Assembly: GCA_008694505.1 (NCBI GenBank)
Contig: VZDJ01000116.1
Location: 16,144,781 to 16,208,780, forward strand
Source: Cyanoderma ruficeps
Lineage: Eukaryota > Chordata > Aves > Passeriformes > Timaliidae
DNA length: 64,000 nucleotides
Reading direction: 5' to 3'
Within the stretch, counting starts at the first letter, position 1. The number at the start of each line of letters is the position of its first letter. Positions 26,371 through 41,300 of this stretch are shown piece after piece. The notes below the pieces were generated by a model. The model had not been told where the DNA came from. It searched no databases and saw nothing but the letters and a program-made list of their open reading frames with translations. A program made the position numbers and the translations under genes.

Positions 26371-29300
26371 CTGATAGGGAACAAAACAGCAGGTACTTCA
26401 GTGCATGTTTCATCACCTGTTTACTTTAGAGCTGCAGCAAATGGGATTTTTCTCATGACTCCTCCTCTGTCTCACTCCTCGACTTCAAGGACAAGCACTT
26501 AAATCACCAGGCAGCTCCTTTCAGCTCTCAAAGCCTCCATTTAAAGGAAAAACATTGACTTAAGCAACGCCATACAGCAAAATCTTTTGAAGAACTGTCA
26601 AGTAAATCTGGATTTGTTCAAATATGGACAAGGAACTTTGCTTAAGATAGCAGCAAATCCCTGAAATGCACAACAGTAAACTATCTTATGCTCAGGGCTA
26701 ATACTGGCAAAGGTTAGTGCCCAGAAAGTGTGAAAGCCTCAGCCTGGAGATGGAGAAGGTAGGGGAGCTGCCAGACCAGCCACCTGAGCTGGTTGCACCC
26801 CAAATCAAGCACCCCAGGATACAAGACACTCTCCTTGTGTGCAACTGGCTACTTCATTCTGGTGCTTCGTGATAAAAATCAAGTTACTTTAAAAATAAAT
26901 AGGGACAAGCCCCACCCACAGCTGATTTAATACTAAATAGCTTGGGATACTTTCTGTCAAGTCCTGAAACCCATGCTTTAAGTTCAAAGTTATGCTGGGG
27001 TTAAGAATATTTTAATGTGCTTCACTGCACCAAGACAGGTCTTTGGAGAATGTTGTATAAGCCTTCTGGTGGGTTTTGTTTCGTTGATTAGAAATGGCTC
27101 AGAGCCATAAAGTTCATGTATGAATTTTTCACCCTTTGAAGTCAGTGGGTTTTCTGTTACTGACTCAGAGGACACAGGATTAGACATCAGCTGCAGCTTC
27201 AGCTCTAAAACTTCATTGGAATTTCTGGGGTATTTAGTTTGGCTTGGGATATTGCAGAGACACCAGCAGAAACAAGCTACAAAGTCTGGCTCCAATTTTG
27301 TATCTAAACTAAACCTTATTATGTATACTTTGAGGAGGGGTCATTTTAATTCAGGTAGGCACACATATAATTTTAATTTTCTCCTGATACTTTTATTACC
27401 TCCCAAATCAGTAGGTGGCATAAATGTAAGACAAGTCTAAAAAATTATTTGTGAAGTGTAGAATGTAGAATCTCTTTCTTCTGACCAACTTGCTTTTTTC
27501 CATTTGCATCATGAGAAGAAACAGTTCACTCAAGGACAATCTATCAAAAGGTTAAGATGTACATCCCCATGTGCAGCCAGAAAAAAAGCTCATTTAGTAT
27601 ATCCCAGCTATTAAAGTCAAAGAAAGCTCATTAAGCCACCTAAGTGGTCTCCATGCCAGTACAGAATTGCTCTTCTGCCCAGGGTGCGTGTGTACAGCAC
27701 GAGCCTTGAGTCTTCTTCATCTGAAATTACTCACACCCTTGAAAATTAAAGTGGAGTCTGGACAATGTCCTCAAACTGCTGTGAGTGAGTAAAGCAGAAC
27801 AAATGGTGGTAGAAAAGGGATTATTACAGCTTTCCACTTCCAATTTAAAAAAAAAACAAAACCAGGATATTTTATTTGAGAGATAAATGTAGCTCAACAC
27901 AATATATCATCCTAAAAATACACAATATCATCCCAAAAAACGTTGGTCATCCTCCACATGGCCTCCCTCACCTCTGTGTGAAAGGCTGGGATAAAAACCT
28001 GCCTATAAAGCATTAAGAGGATCAATCCAAAAAACTCCAGTCTGAACCTTAAACAATCCCCAGGGTAGTACTAAAATTCAAACGTTGAGTTTTTACTTGA
28101 GGCCTGACTCTGTTATAAATATCTTTCTCTTCTGCTTCAAAAAGTTCAGGCAGCTGAGGGGAGTGCTGGGGATGGCAGAGGAGCCTTTGTCAGCAGTGCA
28201 TGGAACTTGAAATGAGGCACCAGAGCAACAGCCTAATGAATGCACTCAGCACTTCAAAAGTTAATAAAATAAAGGAACCTGACAGAAGAGTCCTGACTTT
28301 TTTCCCCCTGTTTTCATTTTTCATTACAACATCTGTACTTCAAAACCATCAGGATTTGGGGCATTGCTCAGTTTAAGAGTCTGTTTTTCTCTCAGGTAGG
28401 GCTGGCTACAAGTTGTTCGAAATTAGTTTTATTTCAGAGCATGAAAGGACATTGTGTACGTGCCACTTTTCCTTTCTCACAACTGCATGTGAGCGATTCC
28501 CAGGAGGCTGATATGTTATTAGGCTGTTCTTGACTCCTTTCAGCTCCCCAAGGGGAAGTTCTTACTAAAGCAGAAAATACCATAAGCGGTGCACATGCAC
28601 AGGATTCTATTTGCAGAGCAACAAGGCAAGGCTCTTGCAAAACAGAGAGGAGTTTACAGCAAAAGTGCTGTATCACACAGCTTGGAAAGGAGAGAGCTAG
28701 TCTAGAAGAGAACCATACCTGCTAATTTATAAAAAAGTGCAGTCTTGTAGAGTGGGATTATCAAGGGGCTTTTCCAGATTGTTATGGAGAACTGAGAATG
28801 ATGAAAGACTGAGCTGGTTTACATTATATCAAGAAAAGAAATTGTGTTGTGAGTGCTCAGCTGTGGCTCCAATTTTAAATGTCATACTAGGTTTTTCCCT
28901 GGATGCCAGCTGCCAGTGAGGAAATGGCTGGCACTTAGAAGGGCTCTGCATAGATACCAAATTGGTACCATCCAGGAAAGATGCTGTACATCACCCAAAA
29001 AGCACTGTCTATGACACTTGCCACTGTGGCTGCTGTTTACACTAAGGGAAGTGTTTGCTGACGTCCAAGACCCAACAAAATTGAGGAAAGTTGTCACTTT
29101 CACGGGATAATAAAGCTTCTCAAGCTTAAAAATATTTCAACCAAGAGTCTTGCACACCTGGAGCTTATGTGATGCTCATAAAGACTGCATGAGTCTTGCA
29201 CAGAAACACCACAGAGGCTGAACATCACACTTACAAAATTATTTTCAGTTTTCAAACTGTTCTCCGTTCTGCCTTAAAGATGGAGGTTTAGGTAAAAGAC

Positions 29301-32300
29301 AGAGGAAAACCAAGAAATATTTCTGTGCTTTATAAGAGGGCACAATTAATGCCTTTGTACAAAAGAGAAGAAACTCAGGAGAGGCATCAGAGGATGCCTT
29401 TTAAGCAGCCTGTTGTTCTGGAGCTGATGTGAATGGCACATTCTGCCTGACGTTCCCTGCAGCAGGTGGTTCCTCTGCTTTTGCCATTAGCTTTGAAGAT
29501 GTCTCTGTGGGAACGGTTCACACGATGTGAAACATTGCCAGAGCATGAATATGATGAGCTCTTTCACCAGTTTGTGTTCTAAACTGGAGATCTCAGGGGC
29601 TTCAGAGGGGTTTGATATGCCAGTGTCCAAACTTCTTTAAAGAAGGCAGAAAACAAGTGAGTACAACTAATTCCTATACAAGAGAGAGGGTGACATTTCC
29701 ATTTCACCTCCTACATTTATTTACATAATTCTGAGTGCAAATTTTCTATCAGCTCACATATGGGAATAACAAACTGGGACGTGAGATTTCCAATTAACCT
29801 GTGTCCACAAGAGAATACGATAATGAGGACAACACATTTACAGTGACGATACTCACACATAAATTGCTAAGCACCTGCTAGACAGTGACATGAGATTTTA
29901 GCTGGTATTTTTGCCCTTGTGATGTGTTTGTTTTTACAACAAGGAATGAGAAATACAAGTCAGGTGTGCTCTCCATGACACCCTGCTCAGTGAACAGTGT
30001 TTGCCCTTGGCTACAGTAGGAAAAGGACATGACAAGCATTTTCCTTATTCTACAGAGTCACAAGCTGATCTAGGACCAAACTGTTCCTTCTCTTATATCC
30101 CTATCTTCGCGTGGGCAGGAAGTGCATTTGGCTTGCTTGCTCACTCCTGATGCCCAGCAGAAGGTAGAAAACATGCCTGAAGTGAAAGACTATTTCTTTT
30201 GGTCATTAAGTTCATGACAAAACTTTCCTTTCTCATTTTACAGCTGTACCTCCACGTACTTCCATGCACATTGTTGAAGTCTACAGGTTCCTATGTCCAC
30301 CCCATCTGCAAGCATGAGTACCTGCTCCAGATGAAAGGGAATCTGACAGAGGCAGGTGAAGGCAAGGGCAGTATAAGTGCCCTTCACAGATCCAAAGATG
30401 CTTAATCATCCCAGCACTGAAACACTTTACCTTCTCACCCAAACCCCCAAGAAGCCTTTTTTTTCCCCCTACACTATAAGCAAAATGACAACCACTTACT
30501 TCACAAGATGGATATGCTCACAGGGAATTGTCACTGATGTTACCTAGCCAACAACAATTGCTTACAGGCTTTCCACTCAAATCCTCATTCGAAATGAGTG
30601 TTTGCCCACTTGCAGATAATCCCCTGATGACTGCTTTTAGCATATTCTTGTACATTTACAGGACCTATCTTTCATCCAAACAGCCAAAATCTCATATTAA
30701 TTGATGAACTATCTAGACATAACCCCCTCACACACATATTGCCCGATCTTCAAAAGGTTTTGAAGCTCCTCCATTTGAGCTCAATATCCTGTTTCTTCAG
30801 TATATAGAGGAGCTTTGCTTAGGCATTTGTGATGCGCTGTTCTAATTTGGCTTAAACAGTTAACAATCTGTCTTCTTCTGGACATTTATCCCTACAGCAC
30901 TCAAACAAACTTCTTTCTGCCTTTTTTTTTTCCTTCCTGTTATTCTCATTTTCAGTGTTTTACTTTTTTCTATTAATCCAGAAATTTCATAAGCTGCTTA
31001 AAATTTTCTTTTTTTTATCATGCATATTAGGTTCAGTCCCATAATTAAAAGCTGCAAGGCAATCATCTTTCAGCTTCCTTGTGATTTTTTTTCCTTGCTC
31101 TGCTATACACTGGAGATGGAAGATGTGACAAAACTTCTTCATGAACCTGTCCTCATTATTTCTCCAGCCACCAGACTCAAAAATACCTATGTTGATGTGA
31201 TTCATTTTTCTTTTAAGTATATTTCACAGTATTTCAGAGCTGTGAGAAACTCTTTTGAGCCACAAGAAGCATTGTTATAATAATAATGCAGAAGGAAAAA
31301 TGGATCCCAGTCTGAGTTCAGGTGCAGCTGTTGAAAGAGAAGGTGAGAGCAGAAGGCTACAGGGACCTGATACACCCAGCACATGAAGACATCTGCCAAG
31401 AGACTGACTCATGCATCTGCAGGTTTCATAAATTGAATTTGATAAACTCTTTTTTTTCCATACTGCAGGAGGATCAAGTCACCAAGCTCAGCCTAATTTT
31501 TGAACTGTGAGTAAATGCTATTGCCTGGGAGACAAGAAGTGCCTGTGATTTTTGTGAGGCATCCAGAACACTGATAAATGGCCATAAAGCCTGTACAAAA
31601 GAGAGAAGGAAGAGTGCTTTGGTCTCTTTTTGAGACCAGTTTGTTTGGTCTCTTCCAAAAAAGCTCCAGGCATAGAAATATTTTTTCTTTTTCTCAAGAT
31701 TTTTATGTTTCCCTGTCCTAATTCTTAAAAAGAAACTACCCTAAATACAGTTACCGTTTGTGCTAAGAGAATTCATTCTTTTTAGCGGGTGTAATTTAAA
31801 TCCAGTTTGTAGGACAACGACCAAATAAATAAAATACCTTTGGAGGTTCCTTTGAGCTGAGCTGGTGCAGAGTGCAGAAATGAGTCACAGCATACTCTAA
31901 CAGTGCTCCAAAGATGAAGCTGAAGCAGATTCCAAGGTACACGTCAATTGCCTTAATAAAGCAATTAGCATTTGGGAGTGAAGTCCTGGCTCCCATCATC
32001 AGTGTTGTCATCGTAAGGACCGTGGTGACACCTGTGGAATGGAAAAATGTATGTTCTAGTATAACTCAGATGGCACTGAGAGCCTCTACTGCAAGGGCCC
32101 TACTGCAGGAGAGTTTTCCCTGGACCTGAAACTCCTAGGATGCCATAGCATTTAATGGGTGATGTTTAAGGAAGAAGACTTTAACTTGTGACTCCTAAGT
32201 TAAATGCTTAAAAATAGTAACAGAAAACGTTAGCAAAGCTGAGAAGACTAGAAATTAAAAGGAGAGAGATTTTGGTGTCATGGAATGTATATTTATGATT

Positions 32301-35300
32301 AACACATTAATATTGCAAATCTATGCAAAAGGTCCCTTTAAAATATTCAGATATCATTTTGCTCAGTGTAGTTGCCCACTGGCCTCATTCAATGTGAAAT
32401 CCTTCTTTATTCCCTGTTCTGTAGGAGTGTTTTTTTCCATCCCACCTGCAGCCTGATCAAACCTGATTTGCATTCTTTCCCTTTCAGAATATCCTTTATT
32501 TGAAATTAATTATATTTAATCTCTTATAATTCTCTTGTTATTCATGTGTTAATTAGTATGTATCATTAGACCTCACAAAAGCCTCACAATTGTCTGTGCA
32601 TGCCATGTATTTGAATATGTTTAAATTATTTCCAAAATGACAGTTTTTTACTTTGCTTTCAGCGACCTCCCTGCCTGTAAGTCTCCTTACTGGAGTTGCC
32701 AAAGGCATTTTTCTTAGTTAAAGGATAACAAGGGGAATCCACATGAAGTACTGAGTATGGCAAACCCAAAAAGTAATTCCATAAAACTCAGAAGTGTTTG
32801 CAACTTCAGGAAATGGATGCCAAGTATGTGCAATAAAGAAGGCATCTTAATGATCCACCCCTTGGTTTGGGTTGGTTTATCAGCTTCTCACCTATGCAGA
32901 TTCTGGCTGGAACTGATGACTGGCTTATCCAAAACGATACCCAGGAGAGCACGACCAGGAGGATTGATGGTACATATGTCTCTAATATGAAATACAAGAT
33001 GTTTCTCTTGAGTTCAAAGTGAAACACAAGTTTTGGGTAACGTCCTGTGGAAGGAGCAGGGAAAAAAAACATGATGAGGGTAAAATTCATGAAAAGATCT
33101 TTGAAATAACAACCTGTATTACTTTGGTGCAGTAAAGCTTAACAAACAAGTTTGTAGAAATTAAACATGGCACTGAAAAATTCAGATTGGAGACTCTGAA
33201 CTGAAGGAAACAATCAAACGTAGCATTCTGCCACCGTATCCAGAGTTTTATTACTAACACCTTGAATAGTAAATTAAATGAGGATTAGTGAAGGAAGAAA
33301 TAAATCCACCAATGTATGAAGAGGATGTTTCATTATATAACACAAGGCAAGGAAATTTGAAATCACATGTGGATTTAGCTGTCACTGTTCATAACAATGA
33401 AAGAGCTACAATAGGAACTAGAGTAGGAAGGATTGTCACTTCATGAAGGTGGCACAGGTTCTTATTTTTAACTATCTCACACATCCAGTTTAATTTTCTT
33501 TTCTTTTCATTTACTATTGCTCAAGATGTGGATTGAGGGTACCTGCTCTGAAATTGCTGACCTACCTCTTACATGCCATTTAAACCCAAGCAGTATCTTT
33601 GCGTCCTCACAATCTATTTTTCCTCTGTATTAGTGCATTAGAGTGTCTTGCTCTGAGCAGTGCCACTGTTGTGGCACAAATTATTTGCTTCTGAGTGAGT
33701 GACTTCAACAAGATGAACTTTTGGGATCACAGAGTCAAATGCAGAACTGTGCTTCATGAGGGGACAGAACACTCATAAGCAAAGCCTGAATTTCTTATCC
33801 AGCTCACTAACTGAGCAAAATCTGGCTATGTTGAAGCACACGATCTGAAATTGTTACCAGTTCAATGCATCATGGGAAAACAAAATCTTGTTTTTTAAAC
33901 AAGAAAAGACTTATTCTGAAGTTCCAGGTTACAAATTAAGTGTTATTAAGTTTTTACAAAATCATTTTAACACCATTTGCATGTCAGTGAAGTATCAGTG
34001 AGACTCTAATGCTTTGTAGTCAGACAGCTTTGGCTTCTGTTATTTTAATACAAAACCTACTCTCTGGCACCAATGCTTGCTTCCAATGCTGCCTGCTGCG
34101 AGTCAGGACAGAACTACAGAACAATGAATTCACTTTAGCAACAACAATATAGGCACAGACAGGCTATTTGTGCATCCCTCAGGTGTGCTGTGAGACACAA
34201 AGAGGAGCACTTTTAAAAGCTTGAAGTGCAAGCAGTGAATGCCAAGAAATGTCTTAGTGCTCCCAGATGAGAAAAAGAATAGTTAAATTTCCATTTTTAA
34301 AATCACTGTATATATTGCATCAAGAGAACAATAACAGGATTTTTAAAACAGAAAGAGTTGCAAGATTATGTAGTCTGAACCTAATCACAAGCCACTAAAT
34401 TTCCTTAATTATCCCTTACTTTGAACTAAATCATTTTAGTTGGAATACAGCCAACATTTCACACAGACATGAAAACTTAATCTGAGGATGTCTAGACACA
34501 CAGCCTCCACCATTTCTCTCAGTAAATAATTCTGTTTGCTAAGAATGAATGCATAATTTGTAATATTAACTTGTTTTCAGTTTTCTGCCACATTGACCCT
34601 CTCTACTGAACTAAATAGTCCTCTGGTAGTCAGTTCTTTCTCCTTCCAAAGGTAAAAATATACTGTATTTGGTGTTCTTCTTTGTAAATTCAGTGTATTG
34701 AGATCCTCAAGTGTCCAACTGAAAGAAAGGGTACAAACATTACACTTAAACTATCTCCATGAGGCACGAGGTACAAATACGTTTTACACCATTATCATTT
34801 TTACGTGAAAAGAGGGACATTATACCAGTGTACCTCCATCAAGGCTGTGACATTTACCAATACAGCTCTTTCCATAAATGTCACTTTGCTCACCAAAACT
34901 GATTTTAAGTGTATGAAGACCAAAGTAAAGCCCTCAAAAGTCAGGGAGAGAAAAACTTACAGATGACTGTGTGGCCTTACTTTCTCTGCACTCATCCGTG
35001 CTCTGAAATGAGTGCAGTGCCGTGGAAAAGCACTGTGTCTGTACAACAAAAGGCTGCAGCACAAAGCACGTTTAGGGAAAGAGAACCAGACACTCCACAA
35101 AAGCTGTTTTGTGTTGTGCTTCTGTGCTGGCCACAGGGAAGGATTTGTTGCCACGTGCCCAGCAAAGGGGAGTGAAGAGACCAGACCATCCTCCCTGAAG
35201 AGTGCCACGGGCACCTGGGATTTCCTGTGGTTCAGCCTTAGAAGAACTCGTTGTTAAGAAGGAAAACTCTCAAACAGCCAATAGAGCCACACAATAACAC

Positions 35301-38300
35301 CCTCTCCTTGTTAGTGCCCTACAGCTGTATCTCTATTTACCTCACTATAAAAGTCAAGTGCATACATAGGAAGTTAGTTCAAAATATCAATTTAAAAGCC
35401 ACAGTTTGCAATTTCCAAGTTTAGACAAGTCCTTTGAATATTCTGGTGTTATTATTTTTTCTGATGCCAGAAATTTCTGAAGTAATGTGAACAAAGAGAA
35501 ATAGAGATGTAACAGCTTATAGCTGAGTGGCTTTTGGGGGAACAAAAAAGAGGTATTTCTCTAACCTTAAGGCTTTCTTCTTGCCAGAATCCAAAGACAT
35601 GGACATGATAATAATAGTGTCAGCATTTCTCTAAAGAGTTCAGAAGAGCTTTTATAATGGAAATTTTGAAGCAACCTATATATAGAATTCATGAGAGCTC
35701 CTCCTGTAATAAACTGAAGGAAGCCGTAGCTGAGAAAAGGTATTCAGTGCATACTTATCATGCTAAGGAAATGAGCAATGGGATAAAATGGAGATAGGGA
35801 AATATTGCTGTGCCTTTTTCATCTACACCACACATGTACCAAAAGTTATCATCTTTAAAAAGAGCAGATTTGCTGCTCCTGTTGCATGAGCTGCATATGA
35901 GAGAGAAATGCTGCATCTCATTGCCTTTGACTGGCATATCTGAGACCACGGTGCCATCAGCCAGATCAAAATTGAAACAGGTTCATTAAATCCTAGTCCT
36001 GACTTTACTAGAGTTAACTCAAACTCAAATTAATTCCTCAAAACTGTCAATTTTCCCACTTGCTTGAAAACAAAATACTTGCATTAAAATGAAAATATGG
36101 TTTTTCTTTCAAGTTTCTGGCCCATGACAAATGTCACCTCAGTGTGAGACTGCTCTGATTTAAATTTGTTAACATGATAGAAATAATGTCTTTGCAGATA
36201 TCTAACTGCAGCAAAGGCACACCATTTGCACTTACCAAAGTATTGAATTACCCTGTGTAACAGTTTCTCAGATGGACCTGAACTTAAATGACTGTCAATA
36301 TATACACTCTAAACACACCACAAGGTAAGGTATTCTACTTAGGTGACCCCACATTCAGGGGGGACATTAAGCTGAACAATTTGGGCTTTATAGAATTTAC
36401 GAGAGAGCAGAAGTACAGAAGAAGACAGTAGCTCTAACTTGTAGATGAAGAACAGACCCAAACATCAGATGACAGTCTCCATACCTACTCAAACCCTCTC
36501 TACTGCTAAATACCCTAAAAAACAGAAAAAGGTCCAGTTGACCACTGTTGTGCCATAAAGTGTCTTAAAATTATACAGGTTCTTTCTCAGCAGCTGAGCA
36601 GGCCTAGGTCTAGGTCTGAGTCAGATCTTTCTGAAGGCAACAAAAACTACTTTATGTCATTTTATAACATTTATATTGCCATTGAAGCTTGGCATTTGGC
36701 TTTTAATATTATATTCTAATTTATGGTTCTGATTATCAGACACTCTGTATAGACCTGCCACTGATGATTCTATCAACCATAACTATTGCTGCACTGCTTG
36801 ACAAATACATAAACCTAAACAAGCTTCATTTTCACCCTAGGTCATTCATTTTCTGATTATCCCATTTTTCTGTGGCATCTGTCACCAGCTGATGGCAGAA
36901 TGCTGCATTTTGATCTTTTCTGCAGCATCTCTGACCAGTGAATGGTCCCAGAAGAGGTAACTAAGGAAGAACTGATTCCCTATAAATACTGTCAGCAGTT
37001 CCTAATTTCCACTCAGTGTTTTGGGATGGGACCGTCTTCCCCAAACCATTTCCTGTGGACTTTCTGCTGAACTCTACTCCAGTAAAAGGCTTCTCCACAT
37101 CATTCTTTAAGTAAGAAGCACTTTGGTGTCCTGCACAGGGGTGTGCAGCCAGGTACAAAGAGCATCCTTTTCTCTCTCATGAATTATTAATGCTAACCCC
37201 TTGGGTGTCTGCTAAAATGTGCGATGTACAACTCACACAAGCACGTCAGTGTAGTTCTACCAATGCATCATTTCCTTCTCATCTTGTATCTTTTAAGGGC
37301 AGAGGACAGGAGAGCTTAAAATAGATTTTACTGGTTTAACTCTACACAGAAAATGTAGTTTTCAGTATGCAGTTTTGTTACTGCTTGTTTACAATGAACA
37401 TAGGCAGCGAGTAATCAGAATGTCCCCACTTTTCCATAATAAATAAACTGTGCAACCGAAATGCAATTCTCTGACTGCTGCAGGATGCTAAGGGTGCCAA
37501 TATAAATTGCTAATATGTTATTACAGCTCATTTTCCCCTCCCTCAGAGAAAAGCAGTTTTCTGTCCTTTGCAGTCTAGATCTTACAAACTACCTCTTTTC
37601 TTATTTGCTTTTCAGAGGTGAACTAAAGAAAATGAAAGTTCAGGCTGGGCATCTCAACATGTGTTTCATCTTCATGAAAATGCTTTACAAAAAATAAGTT
37701 TGAAATTCAGATTTCCTAAGAATGAAACAAACCCTTTCATGCAGCGCATGTGTGCACATGTATTTATCTGCTTAGCTAACCTAATAAAAAAATAATAATT
37801 ACGCCACTGAAAGTTTTCTAAGTGTTTGGGTGTATTAATGTTATGCCATAAAGAACTTCAGAGGACTTAATAAAAGAATGCCTCTTAATATCCTTGATAT
37901 TCTTTCCATTCATTACATTGCCATAGGGGTTTATGTTACTGTAACTATTTCAAAATTTCCAAAATTGTTTTCTTTCTAAACTGTTCTACATTGCAGAAGT
38001 ATGTCAGAAACAACTCATGATGGAAAACATCAACTCAAGCGGAAAAGCTTGTTTACAAAGAGGAATGCTATGAGCTCAGATAAGTAAATTGAACATAACA
38101 TGGTAACAGATAGATATGCACAGGTAATGGTTTGAATCCTAGGTGAGGCGGACTGAAGACTCACCAAGTAAGATTATTACTGAATAGAGCTCTGGGATTC
38201 TTTGTGAGCCCTTTATGGCAAAGAGTATGTTCCCAGAAGTAACAAATGGGGAGCAATTACAGACAATAAAAGAACTGATAAAGGGAATGGGGGAAGTTAT

Positions 38301-41300
38301 TCAGTGCACCATACCTCACAAGGAAAACTACTGAAAAACCTAGAAAAACTTGATTATTAACTAAATAATCTCCTGTACCTTGGGAGACTGCAGATGAGCC
38401 TGTAGGACAAAGCAAGGCAGTGCTTCTATTTAGAAAGAGACCATGACTGATGAACATAAGCTCTTATGCAAACTTTATATAATCTACATATAGTTTGTAT
38501 ACATTTCGATTTCAGATCCCTAATTATAAAAGAGAGCAACTCCTCACTTGCTTAGCTGACATCCCCCCAGAGAAGCTGATAACATGCAGTGGCCAGGGGA
38601 GCACAGAGCTCCAGGACTGCACAGCCACAGAAAGGCTGACGGGCCTCTAGCCCAAGGAGGCTAAAACAGGATTTGAGATAGACATCAAAACCCTGGCAGC
38701 AACTGCAGACAGGAACAGCAGCCAGCTCCCTTTGCAGTCTTTTTAACAGAGCAAATATCTTGTCTTTGTGCATCAAGGAGCAGAGATTTAATTTATGCTT
38801 CTGTCTCTTCTTTCCTTCTGTTCTGCCAAAATAATACCGTTTGAATATGACAATTTGTTGACTTGACATTTTCGGAGTGGGGACGTGCACCGAGAGCCCT
38901 GCCTGCCTGACATGTCTGTCCCTGCCTTCTGGGCTGAAGACTCAGCATCAGACTAGACCTGAGCAAGATGAGCCTCTTCATTCCTGCTGCTGCCAAGGAC
39001 TTGACAGGAGGGCTGAGCAGTGAGTGCAAGACTTAAGGAAAGATGCTGGGAAAAAAGCTATCAACAGGCAATTAGCATGAAGTTTTAAATTATGTTTTTG
39101 CTTCTTTCTCCAACTAAAAATGGAAATTGAGATTAATTAGCTATCGCTTGCTGTGAAAATAGAAGCATTTATCAACACACAGGGTCTGTCCTGTGCCCAA
39201 AACTGTTCCCTAACATGATGACTTACCATGAGTGTGTTAGGAGTGGAGTTAGCACGTTGAGGAACAAGATTAGAGTTCAAAAATATCTCATCACCTATTA
39301 TAACCCAAGTAAAACAATGGAATTCAATAAGTATGAAGTCCTGCACTCAGATGGGAATAACCAGCTCCCAGAGTTCAGGGAATATGTGGTTACAGGGCAA
39401 AAAATGAGTCAGAGAACTAGGAGGAATCTCTAGCTGAACAAGGTCAAAAATGCATGATAATTTTCTGCTAGAAAGGCAAATATCACCCTAGAATGGATAA
39501 AGAGGAACAGATTTCATGGAGCACATTAAGCAAACCCTTCCATCCTCAGAGGATATCTAATGGGAACCCATTTTTGGGTGCTGCATATCAGCAAAGAAAT
39601 GAGAAGTACAGAAGCAAAGACAGTATATCTAGAAAATTGCTTGTATGAATTAAAAAAGAGGAATATTGTTGGTCTAAGAATAGATATATCAGTCTTGAAA
39701 CAGGGAAAAGGCTGCTGAAAAATAGCAGGACGTTTGTCTTCAATATCCACATAATGGGTTTGAAATGCAGCAAGGGAGATCAAGATTAGACATGAGGAAA
39801 ATATGCTTGTAATAAACACCAGGAAAAAAAATCATCTAGGGAGGTTGTGAAGCAGATGCTTTGGAGGTTTGTCTGACTTACTCCTAGAAACATCTGTCAG
39901 GAAGTAGGCTGCAGATATAGATGACCTTGGCTTGTGACATGAAAATAGATTAAATGATTTTTTGAAACGTATTTCAGCCTTATTTCTATGATTATTTATA
40001 CAAAAAGCTACACTGTAACAGTCCTTCATTGCTTTTATGTTTTTCTAGTAAGAAAAGCAAGATTTTTATATCAGTACTTATTACTCTGAGAATGCAGGTG
40101 GTGTTGGCTGGACAGCTAAAATAAAAACCCAGCACCCACGGATGTAGATAATATGGTTTGGGAGTCCAAGAGTTTATCAGTGTATGAAGAATGAGGATTA
40201 CAGTTAAAGACATGTAGGAAATGGTTCTAACAATTAAATTACCCATGTCCAAAATGAGATTGTTCTGTACCAAAACAAAATCAACACCAAACCCCAGCCA
40301 GAAATCTAGCTAACATTATTCAAAGTGACTTACTATTATGTGATTACAGTAATGTGATTACCATTATGTGATACATGCTGTTCTACAAACAAGATTAATC
40401 CACAGTGTCCTTTTCTTAAATTTACTGAAGTTAGTTATGCAGGAATTTTGCTGACTGCATTTTAAATTTGGCTCTGTCAGTGGCTGTACGTGAACTTGGG
40501 TTTTGCACGGCTGTACAATATTTCACTTCCACAGCAGCTGTACTGTCTGTTCAAGTTCACAGAGTATCAAACCCTGATTGCTTTTTTTGCTGTGTTAGGA
40601 AATACAGCACACAGCTCTTCTCTCAAAACTCTAGCTTTAGCCCTTTGAATTGTAATAGTTATAAATAGCTGTTATTTATAACGTAATTGTTATTTATAAG
40701 CTACTCTCATATCTATTAATGACACTGAGGAAATGCAAAGCATCATTTTTCATTTCAAAATTGATTACACAGCTCCATAATCTGGCTGTTTTTTTTCTTT
40801 TAATATGGCCTACAGTATGCACTGATTTCCAAAAAAACTGTAGAAAATAGCACCTATGACTCGATAGAAAATTAAGAGGATTAGGAGATTAAATTCTAAA
40901 AGTACTGCATAGCACTTGATAACATGGCTTTCTTGAACAGGACAACTGGAACAAGCAGGTGTGAGAAATTTTAATCGAATTAATTTCTGTGTCTTAAAAT
41001 GTATAATTAAAACAAAAAGTGGCTTTTGACTTCATACATATGTTTTGTTCCAACACAAAGGGAGGAAGACAGCATCATTTACTAGAAGAGTACAGTTCAT
41101 CTGATCATGACTCTTCAACTCTAATTGGAAGCTGGTTTTAGTCCATTTAGTTAAACAAACAAAACCAGAAACCAACCAATCAAAACAAACAAACAAACAA
41201 ACAAATCAAACAAACATTTTTTTGTCTTTAAACTAATGATTGTGATAGAATGTGATAGGAATTAAGCAGGTTTCCTCTTCTACTTTCCTGTATGGTGAAC

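Noticed and set aside
33045..33090. Apparent start codon before TM1
   Set aside because: The Met lies in intron 6, upstream of a clear acceptor (33046-33045). The real frame enters from the 138-nt exon.
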